DNA of 7,102 nucleotides from Fidelibacterota bacterium (GTDB lineage Bacteria > Marinisomatota > Marinisomatia > Marinisomatales > UBA8229). The notes below the pieces were generated by a model that saw nothing but the letters and a program-made list of their open reading frames with translations, was not told the origin of the DNA and did no database searches. The stretch covers positions 1-7,102 of the forward strand of contig NYYF01000069.1 of NCBI GenBank assembly GCA_002686675.1. Reading direction: 5' to 3'. The translations under genes were made by a program, and so were the position numbers. The first letter of the stretch is position 1, and each line of letters opens with the position of its first letter. Shown here piece after piece: positions 1-5,839 of this stretch.

Positions 1-573
1 GTAATCCTTATTGGGATGGCTGTTTACTTTCTGGAGGCTCTGATTCCGGCTAGGATCTATCAATATGTCTTGGCAGTTCTTTTAATTGCTGGTGGTGTTT
101 ATCTGGGATGGATCGAAAAATCCACTGGCGGCAAGCTGTTATCCATATTTCGTTGGCTGGTAGGTATAGCATCTCTACTCTTCGCAGTTTGGCTTACAGT
201 CCCTGAGAAGGAGCACCAGGAAATAAATTGGGAGACCTTTGATTATAAACTGCTAGAGCAAGCAAAAACAGATGGCAAACCGGTAATTTTAGACTTTTAC
301 GCTGACTGGTGTATTCCGTGCAAAGAATTAGATCACAACACTTTTACCGATGAAAAAGTTATTGAGTTGTCCAAGGAATTTGTTGTGTTAAAAGTTGATT
401 TAACTCACGAAAGTGATCAATTAGTTAAAGATTTGAAAAAGGTTTTCGAAATAAGGGGTGTTCCAACCATTGTATTTATTGGTGAGAATGGTGAAGAGAT
501 GAAACATCTTCGGTTCTTTGGTTTTATTGAGGCGGAGGAATTTCTTACTAAAATGAAAGAAGCTGTGAATTAA
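1..573 (+). CDS. dsbD: Thiol:disulfide interchange protein DsbD, C-terminal part (5' end outside window)
   Basis: This is the 3' end of an inner-membrane thiol reductase that moves electrons from cytoplasmic thioredoxin to periplasmic thioredoxin-like acceptors. The frame is open from the first base; the ATG at 16 lies inside a hydrophobic stretch and is not a credible start. Numbering visible codons from base 1, hydrophobic segments lie at about 1-16, 22-38 and 48-67, which fits the last helices of the DsbD membrane domain. A soluble thioredoxin domain follows at about 75-190. It has the DFYADWCIPCK active site (Cys104 and Cys107) and a cis-proline in RGVPT (Pro155). DsbD gamma domains usually have a similar YADWC..CK setting, often CVAC; here it is CIPC. 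The TAA at 571-573 overlaps or closely precedes the next gene, a thioredoxin-like lipoprotein, which suggests one operon and a donor-acceptor pair. A stand-alone membrane-anchored thioredoxin is less likely because the upstream frame stays open and hydrophobic. Confidence 0.88.
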   Translation, partial: VILIGMAVYFLEALIPARIYQYVLAVLLIAGGVYLGWIEKSTGGKLLSIFRWLVGIASLLFAVWLTVPEKEHQEINWETFDYKLLEQAKTDGKPVILDFYADWCIPCKELDHNTFTDEKVIELSKEFVVLKVDLTHESDQLVKDLKKVFEIRGVPTIVFIGENGEEMKHLRFFGFIEAEEFLTKMKEAVN

Positions 574-577
574 TGTT

Positions 578-582
578 GAGGA
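578..582 (+). promoter_or_regulatory. Ribosome binding site favouring the ATG at 588
   Basis: A GAGGA motif ends five bases before ATG 588. The earlier in-frame ATG at 573, which overlaps the dsbD stop as TAATG, has no comparable motif at the right distance. This supports 588 as the start of the thioredoxin lipoprotein. Translational coupling from the dsbD stop could still permit 573. Confidence 0.5.
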
Positions 583-587
583 TAACG

Positions 588-1175
588 ATGAGATCATTCA
601 TAAGGCTGTTTATGCTGATGCTGGTGATGTTCACTGTCGGATGTGTACAAAAGAAAGACAAACAAAAAAATATAAACGATCCTGTTGCTTCGGAAAAGCA
701 GGAACAGAAAAAGCCAGCGATACGTCCTGCTAATTCCGTTTTAGCCCCGGATTTTACCCTACAAACAATTAATGGTAAAATTATTTCCTTAAATGAATTC
801 AGGGGGAAAGTGATAATCCTCAACTTCTGGGCTACATGGTGCTTCCCCTGTAAAATGGAAATTCCTGATTTTATCAAGCTTCACGACAAATATCACGATG
901 ATGGCTTAGAAATCATCGGTGTCACCATTGATTCCGGTACCCCGGATGTTATTGCCAACTTTGCCGAAAACTGGGAAATGAATTACACCGTCCTAACCGA
1001 CATTCAGGGGCAGGAGACCCAGTTGGTTACTCTACAATACGGACAGGCAACAGGCAGACCCATTACTGGTGTTCCTACAACCTTTATCATTGATCGGGAC
1101 GGATATATTGTAAAAATGTATATTGGACCTCAATCTGAAGAAATACTGTATCGCGACCTGAAACCATATATCTGA
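588..1175 (+). CDS. TlpA/ResA-family thioredoxin-like lipoprotein
   Basis: This is a periplasmic, membrane-anchored thiol oxidoreductase of the TlpA/ResA/AhpC-TSA type. From ATG 588 it is 195 residues; from the alternative ATG at 573 it is 200. Numbered from 588, the basic N-region (MRSFIR) and hydrophobic core lead to FTVGC with Cys19. This is an acceptable lipobox with an unusual Thr at -3. A Lys/Gln-rich linker runs to about residue 50. The fold begins with APDFTL and continues through GKVIILNFWATWCFPCK (Cys85 and Cys88). The cis-proline is in TGVPTTFIID (Pro163), and an insertion typical of the TlpA family lies between the active site and the cis-proline. DsbD directly upstream is the probable electron donor. 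Family members reduce apocytochrome c or other exported thiols; no cytochrome c maturation gene is visible here, so the client is unknown. The family assignment is firm, the client is not. Confidence 0.88.
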   Translation: MRSFIRLFMLMLVMFTVGCVQKKDKQKNINDPVASEKQEQKKPAIRPANSVLAPDFTLQTINGKIISLNEFRGKVIILNFWATWCFPCKMEIPDFIKLHDKYHDDGLEIIGVTIDSGTPDVIANFAENWEMNYTVLTDIQGQETQLVTLQYGQATGRPITGVPTTFIIDRDGYIVKMYIGPQSEEILYRDLKPYI

Positions 1176-1194
1176 TCCGGTAGCTTCAATCTAT

Positions 1195-4158
1195 ATGATT
1201 ACCACAACTCATTTGAAATATTTTTTTCAAACCTGTATTATCTTTGGGATATTATTCCATTTTTTATTGGCGTTTGATGCAGGTTACTGGCAGCAGGATG
1301 TTCACTACACTATGAATGTAACACTCATACCGGAAACTCATGAAATAAAAGGAACATCACATATTGTTTATGTAAACAATTCTCCTGATAGTTTAGATCA
1401 AATTTATATGCATCTTTATCCGAATGCATTCCAGGAGGGATCCGTAAAATACCGTGAATATCAACAGAAATATGGCAGGTTAGGCCGGATTGGTTCAATG
1501 TTGAAAGATATTACGCCATATGAATCTGGTATTTCAATTCATAGTTTTAAGATTTCCATGGGGGGGAACCATTTTTCTGAATCGTTTGAAATCGAAGATA
1601 CCATTTTAGAAGCAGTGCTTCCGAAATCTCTTTCTTCAGATGATTCACTAGTCATTGAAATTGAATGGACTCATCACGTTGGTGAACAAATCGAACGTGC
1701 CGGGTATGTTGATGACCAGTACAATGCCGCGCAATGGTACCCCAAATTAGTTGTGTACGACGAAAATGGATGGCATAATGATCCATTTCATGCTGAAGGA
1801 GAATTTTATGGAGAATTCGGCACGTTTGATGTGACACTTGATCTTCCTGAAAAATATATCGTAGGTGCGACTGGAGTTGTAACATCGGGAGATCCAGGTT
1901 GGGAATCAGTAGTAGTAGATACATCGCAAAAATTTGATAAATGGTTGAAAGAATTCCAAAACAATAAAATTGAACCTGATTCATCTGCCCACAGGGTTGT
2001 CTCTTTCCATGCGGAAAAAGTTCATGATTTTGCATGGATTGCATCTCCAACATTTTTGTATGAACACGGTTCATGGAATGGGATAGACGTCCATGTATTG
2101 TACAATGAAAGTAACGGGAGAAAATGGACGAAAGTTGTTCGTGAACGATCCGAACGCGCATTGGAATGGTTATCGATTAAGTTCGGCATGTATCCATATC
2201 CGCAGGTGACAACGACGGACAGAATTAAAGGCGGCGGAATGGAATATCCAATGCTGGTCATGAACGGCCGTGATTCAGAGGGGCTTATTGTCCACGAAAT
2301 TGGGCATATCTGGTTTTACGGAATCCTTGCAAATAATGAAATGGATGAAGCATGGCTTGACGAAGGATTTACCACCTTTCAGACACGCTGGTATTTGGAA
2401 AACCGGTATCCTCCGACTGGTCATGATTTCAGTTTATCTTACTATAAAAACTATCAAAGAAACTGGTGGCGGTATGCTTCACAATTGGATGGTGCACAGT
2501 GGAGCACTATCGGATTTATGACAAGCGGATTTGATGAACCGATCAGCCGGTCATCCTACCTGTTTAACAGCGGGTCATCCTACCGGCAAAATGTGTATAC
2601 AAAACCTTCCCTGATGCTGGTTGAATTAAAATATATCCTCGGTGATTCACTGTTCCAGAAAGTAATGCAGGCATATTTTTCCCGATGGAATTTAAAACAT
2701 GTCAACGAAGAAAAATTTATTACCACAGTCGAAGAAGTATCAGGGCAGGACTTATGTTGGTTTTTTAACGCGTGGCTTCATGATACTGCTTCTTTGGATT
2801 ACGCTGTTACCGGATGGAAGAAAAAGCAGTTGGAAAGTGGAAATTGGGAAGTGTCGTTGGATATCCGCCAGAGGGGAGACAGATTTCTTCCGGTGAAAAT
2901 CCATTCGGTTTTAAAAAACGGAGAAATCCATGAAACATGGTATAAAAACTATCTTTGGAGATTTAATGACAGGTTTGTATTTACCGTGCCATACAAACCT
3001 GAGAAAATAATTTTGGATCCGGATGGGCAGACAATCGATCTGGACCGCAGGAATAATCAAACTGGTTTGCTGAAACATGAATGGATGTTTAATTGGCCGG
3101 GGATGTCCTACAAACCGCGGGATGCCTATGTCGTTCGCTGGTCACCGCTTTTGTATTATCATGAATTAGATGGGTATATGCCCGGATTACATGTATCCCG
3201 TGAATATGGTCCCTGGGAGGGAACCGACTTGAGACTGAACTATGGTTTGGATTCACGGGAACTATCATGGTCTGTTTATTTGTGGAGAAAACCGGTTCAT
3301 TCCACTTCCGGAATGTGGTGGGATGTATATGGATATGATCAAATTGCGCTAGGCCAATTCACAGTTCGCGTTCATGGTCGATGGAATAAAAGATATTCCA
3401 TTCCGCCATTCCATAATTGGACATTGGGATTGTATGAATCAAATGCAAAGGATATTTCCCGAACGGATTTATTTGATCCGGGTGTTGTGCGAGGGGTGTT
3501 TGGACGATATAAAATCCAGGTTGGATCACAATCAGCGGAACTGGAAATAACTACGGCACCGGTAGGTGTCTCTGATTGGTCCTTCAGTCGAATCACAGTG
3601 ACAATGAATGCTGATATTTCTGTGAAGAGATTCGGTATACTTGACCGGATGACAGTTGGAAAAATTTGGTCTGATGAAGAAGGAGTACCCACTCAGGAAA
3701 GATATACAATTGAAGGTGCCGGATCTGGTGATGTGTTTTCCAAACCATATTTACGGGATGAGTCCAGTTTTTATGGGATACCCGAGTTACGGTCGCATTA
3801 TCATCTTGCAGGAGACGCAAACTTGAGAGGATATGTCGGAAAGGGATATGCCGGGACGGAATCAATAATTAGCAATACAGCGGAGGTGTATTATTCCCAA
3901 TCGTTGCTTGGAATTAATTTTACGTTCGCCGGTTTTATTGATGCCGGGTATCTCTGGGGAAGTGAATTAATACAGGGGGATAACGGATTTGATGGAGATT
4001 TCCTGGCAGATGCTGGTTTGGGAATTCGGTTGGGAAAAAATATTTTCGGAAAGTCACTATACATTCGAATTGACTCTCCATTCTGGCTAAACACACCTAA
4101 GGAGGAAGAATCCATAGATTTTTCCCGGATAGTGTTCAGTTTTAGCAAAGGGATTTAA
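1195..4158 (+). CDS. Exported M1-family metallopeptidase with C-terminal Omp85-like beta-barrel
   Basis: A 987-residue zinc peptidase fused to a probable outer-membrane barrel. A signal peptide occupies about residues 1-29 (Lys8, hydrophobic 9-26, cleavage near Ala26 or Ala29). The N-terminal beta domain of M1 peptidases follows (YTMNVTLIPETHEIKGTSHI). The catalytic domain has the GGGMEYP substrate-binding motif (346-352, GxMEN-like), HEIGH (367-371) and the third zinc ligand Glu390 in WLDEGF, giving exact HExxH-x18-E spacing. Tyr468 (YTKPSLMLVEL) is the probable catalytic tyrosine. A beta-sandwich follows at about 537-625. Residues ~640-987 are rich in alternating aromatic/polar strands. They contain LRGY (877-880), FIDAG (914-918), AGLGIR (940-945), LYIRIDSP (955-962) and a terminal strand IVFSFSKGI, in the order seen at the end of Omp85/BamA barrels. 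Ordinary M1 enzymes stop near 550-900 residues without a barrel. The start lies 19 bases after the previous stop and has no clear SD. The mature protein has one Cys (521). The peptidase call is firm; the barrel is inferred from motifs. Confidence 0.87.
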   Translation: MITTTHLKYFFQTCIIFGILFHFLLAFDAGYWQQDVHYTMNVTLIPETHEIKGTSHIVYVNNSPDSLDQIYMHLYPNAFQEGSVKYREYQQKYGRLGRIGSMLKDITPYESGISIHSFKISMGGNHFSESFEIEDTILEAVLPKSLSSDDSLVIEIEWTHHVGEQIERAGYVDDQYNAAQWYPKLVVYDENGWHNDPFHAEGEFYGEFGTFDVTLDLPEKYIVGATGVVTSGDPGWESVVVDTSQKFDKWLKEFQNNKIEPDSSAHRVVSFHAEKVHDFAWIASPTFLYEHGSWNGIDVHVLYNESNGRKWTKVVRERSERALEWLSIKFGMYPYPQVTTTDRIKGGGMEYPMLVMNGRDSEGLIVHEIGHIWFYGILANNEMDEAWLDEGFTTFQTRWYLENRYPPTGHDFSLSYYKNYQRNWWRYASQLDGAQWSTIGFMTSGFDEPISRSSYLFNSGSSYRQNVYTKPSLMLVELKYILGDSLFQKVMQAYFSRWNLKHVNEEKFITTVEEVSGQDLCWFFNAWLHDTASLDYAVTGWKKKQLESGNWEVSLDIRQRGDRFLPVKIHSVLKNGEIHETWYKNYLWRFNDRFVFTVPYKPEKIILDPDGQTIDLDRRNNQTGLLKHEWMFNWPGMSYKPRDAYVVRWSPLLYYHELDGYMPGLHVSREYGPWEGTDLRLNYGLDSRELSWSVYLWRKPVHSTSGMWWDVYGYDQIALGQFTVRVHGRWNKRYSIPPFHNWTLGLYESNAKDISRTDLFDPGVVRGVFGRYKIQVGSQSAELEITTAPVGVSDWSFSRITVTMNADISVKRFGILDRMTVGKIWSDEEGVPTQERYTIEGAGSGDVFSKPYLRDESSFYGIPELRSHYHLAGDANLRGYVGKGYAGTESIISNTAEVYYSQSLLGINFTFAGFIDAGYLWGSELIQGDNGFDGDFLADAGLGIRLGKNIFGKSLYIRIDSPFWLNTPKEEESIDFSRIVFSFSKGI
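2549..2584 (+). repeat. 12-bp direct repeat, in frame, within the M1 peptidase gene
   Basis: GGTCATCCTACC occurs at 2549-2560 and again at 2573-2584, offset by 24 bases (eight codons). It encodes Ser-Ser-Tyr twice just before the presumed catalytic Tyr468. It is probably a small local duplication or chance. Recombination between the copies would add or remove eight residues without a frameshift. Confidence 0.6.
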
Positions 4159-4183
4159 TCAATAATCCAGATGGTGAGTTTTG

Positions 4184-4214
4184 TTGAAACTTTTTTCTTT
4201 TTTATTCATACAAT
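4184..4214 (+). promoter_or_regulatory. Candidate promoter for the HtrA-type protease gene
   Basis: TTGAAA (4184-4189) and TACAAT (4209-4214) each match five of six bases of the sigma-70 boxes but are 19 bases apart, which is longer than ideal. The -35 side can also be read as GAAACTT (4186-4192), close to the GGAACTT of envelope-stress (sigma-E/ECF) promoters, the class that drives degP in enterobacteria. No convincing ECF -10 is visible. A start near 4221 would leave a leader of about 17 bases before ATG 4238. Read-through from the M1 gene is the alternative. Confidence 0.3.
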
Positions 4215-4226
4215 CAACAAAAATTC

Positions 4227-4231
4227 AGGAG
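4227..4231 (+). promoter_or_regulatory. Ribosome binding site fixing the htrA start at 4238
   Basis: AGGAG sits six bases before ATG 4238, the best Shine-Dalgarno match in the window. Together with the signal peptide that begins exactly at this ATG, it rules against the upstream in-frame TTG at 4181. Confidence 0.75.
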
Positions 4232-4237
4232 AATAAC

Positions 4238-5632
4238 ATGCGAAAAATTGTTTTTGGGATTATAGTTATCATAACATCCCTGACTTTTGCTCAGAATTCT
4301 GTATTAAAGCAGTTTAGTCAAGCTTTTGCAGATGTTGCCGAAAAAGCAAATCCAGCTGTGGTGACAATCATCACTGAAACGGAATATAAAATAGAGGATT
4401 TTCATCGGGGATTGCCGTTTGATAATCCTTTCTTTTTTCCAAGAGATTTACCCCGTGAATATCATGGACAAGCACTCGGATCCGGAGTGATTGTAGAAGC
4501 GAAAAAGGGTTATATTCTTACGAACAACCATGTGGTTGATAAAGCAGACAAGATCAAGATTAAATTGATGGATAAACGGATCATTTCAGCAACTGTTGTT
4601 GGAACTGATCCTAAGTCTGATTTGGCAGTATTGCAGATTGAAGCTGATAATCTTTCTGAACTGGAGTTGGGGAATTCAGATAAATTGCGGGTGGGAGATT
4701 GGGTGCTTGCTGTGGGGAGTCCATTTTCAGCGAATCTTAGTCATACCGTAACTGCAGGAATTGTGAGTGCCTTGGGGCGAAGTAATGTGATTTCTTCACG
4801 GGATCATTATGAAGATTTTATTCAGACTGATGCAGCAATCAATCCTGGAAATAGCGGTGGTGCTTTGCTCAACATGGAGGGTGAACTTATCGGCATTAAT
4901 ACTGCCATAGTCACGGGAGGATTTGAAAAAGCAAACCGGGGTGTGGGGTTTGCAATCCCGTCTAATATGGCTAAGAAAGTCATGCAGGATCTTATTACGA
5001 AAGGCTATGTGGTTCGTTCCTGGCTGGGGGTGTATATTCAAAATGTAGATGATAATGTAGCCAAAGCATTAAAGCTGTCCAATCGTGATGGAGCACTTGT
5101 GAGTGATGTTGTGGAAAAAAGCCCTGCTGAAAAAGCAGGGTTGGAGCAAGGGGATGTTATTGTGGAATTTAATGATGTCTTGATTCATGACTCAGCCCAC
5201 CTGAAAAATATTGTATCCTCAACACCTCCTGGCACTCTAAGTAAAGTAATTATTTTTCGGAATGAAAAAAAGAAGTCAGTTAATGTTACCTTAGAGGAAA
5301 TAGAAAAATCTGATGACAAAACAATTGCTTCAATGCCATTGAACGATCGTGATTTCGGATTGGAAGTGAAAGATGTCAACAAAACGCTTGCAGAAAAATA
5401 CGGTGTACCCATGGAGCAGGGAGTTGTTGTTATAAATGTTATTCCTAATAGTGAAGCATTTGATGCTGGGATTCAAGAAGGTGATCTCATAACGAGAGTG
5501 GGAACCGAAAAGATAAAATCAAAGCGGGAATTCAAATCTCAATTGAAAAAAGCAAAAAAACAGGGTTCAGTTCTTTTATTAGTCATCCGGGATGACGTGT
5601 TCCGTTTTGTTGCTTTGGAGGTAAAAGAATAG
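4238..5632 (+). CDS. HtrA/DegP-type (Do) periplasmic serine protease with two PDZ domains
   Basis: This is an S1C-family envelope protease/chaperone that degrades or refolds misfolded exported proteins, outer-membrane barrels included. It is 464 residues from ATG 4238, within the usual DegP/DegQ length. A signal peptide covers residues 1-18 (MRKIVFG, hydrophobic core, cleavage after TFA). The protease domain carries the full triad: His98 in TNNHVVD, Asp128 in DPKSDLAVLQI and Ser206 in NPGNSGGALL. An aromatic-rich LA-like loop lies near residues 50-70. PDZ1 starts around Trp262 with the SWLGV carboxylate-binding loop. PDZ2 runs from about Asp372 (DFGLEV) to the C-terminus. There is no Cys, and no domain is missing. 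It lies 79 bases after the M1-barrel gene, behind a weak stress-type promoter candidate. DegP, DegQ and MucD paralogues cannot be separated from sequence alone, so no symbol is given. Confidence 0.95.
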   Translation: MRKIVFGIIVIITSLTFAQNSVLKQFSQAFADVAEKANPAVVTIITETEYKIEDFHRGLPFDNPFFFPRDLPREYHGQALGSGVIVEAKKGYILTNNHVVDKADKIKIKLMDKRIISATVVGTDPKSDLAVLQIEADNLSELELGNSDKLRVGDWVLAVGSPFSANLSHTVTAGIVSALGRSNVISSRDHYEDFIQTDAAINPGNSGGALLNMEGELIGINTAIVTGGFEKANRGVGFAIPSNMAKKVMQDLITKGYVVRSWLGVYIQNVDDNVAKALKLSNRDGALVSDVVEKSPAEKAGLEQGDVIVEFNDVLIHDSAHLKNIVSSTPPGTLSKVIIFRNEKKKSVNVTLEEIEKSDDKTIASMPLNDRDFGLEVKDVNKTLAEKYGVPMEQGVVVINVIPNSEAFDAGIQEGDLITRVGTEKIKSKREFKSQLKKAKKQGSVLLLVIRDDVFRFVALEVKE

Positions 5633-5700
5633 ATATTGAGTATTGGATTATACTTATCAGGTATCTGACTTCCATATATTCTTTCCACCGTCATTTTCCC

Positions 5701-5729
5701 ATGTGACGTTGATTTAATCTTTATCACAT
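5701..5729. promoter_or_regulatory. 29-bp imperfect dyad, possible operator
   Basis: ATGTGA (5701-5706) is the reverse complement of TCACAT (5724-5729). Exactly centred between them is a second palindrome, GATT-T-AATC (5711-5719). Both share the centre at 5715, and ten of fourteen arm positions are complementary. It lies in the non-coding gap between the protease and ileS, upstream of the promoter candidate at 5765. It could be a regulator site or a weak RNA hairpin. There is no clean T-run after it, so it is a poor terminator. The gap is AT-rich, so chance is a real possibility. Confidence 0.3.
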
Positions 5730-5764
5730 CATATTTATTTATCTCTGGTGTTAATATCAAACTG

Positions 5765-5793
5765 TTGTCGTTGGTATGTACTTGTTTTACATT
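5765..5793 (+). promoter_or_regulatory. Candidate sigma-70-type promoter for ileS
   Basis: TTGTCG (5765-5770) and TACATT (5788-5793) are separated by 17 bases. The expected transcription start near 5800 would leave about 40 bases before ATG 5840. The box matches are only moderate (4/6 each), but position and spacing fit, and no other promoter is evident in the 207-base gap. No T-box or other riboswitch-like leader is recognisable, and I see no strong terminator for the preceding gene. Confidence 0.3.
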
Positions 5794-5839
5794 TAAATTC
5801 CTGACCAAAATTTTAGTCTAAACTCAACGGTTTTATTCG

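Noticed and set aside
16..573. A complete 185-residue membrane thioredoxin beginning at ATG 16
   Set aside because: The frame is open and hydrophobic back to base 1, and the content matches the end of DsbD, so the gene is cut by the window edge.
1652..2161. Minus-strand 169-codon open frame
   Set aside because: It is wholly antisense to the M1 peptidase gene, whose + frame has strong family motifs. The product is His/Gln-rich and unlike any known family.
4181..4237. Upstream TTG start adding 19 residues to the HtrA protease
   Set aside because: No ribosome site precedes it, and it would put a Gln/Glu/Asn stretch ahead of a perfect signal peptide. ATG 4238 has AGGAG at six bases.
5122..5140. 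Perfect 7-bp hairpin CCCTGCT/AGCAGGG with a 5-base loop, terminator-like
   Set aside because: It lies within htrA, encodes the conserved PDZ stretch SPAEKAGL, and is not followed by a T-run. It is best explained by codon choice.
5657..5668. TCAG-GTAT-CTGA stem after htrA as a terminator
   Set aside because: The stem has only four base pairs and no run of T follows, so it is too weak to call.
5539..5808. Minus-strand 89-codon open frame covering the htrA-ileS gap
   Set aside because: It starts at a TTG with no Shine-Dalgarno motif, its last third is antisense to the htrA 3' end, and its product resembles no family I know.
5633..5839. T-box or amino-acid-responsive leader for ileS
   Set aside because: No T-box consensus, antiterminator or terminator pair, or Ile-rich leader peptide is visible in the 207 bases.
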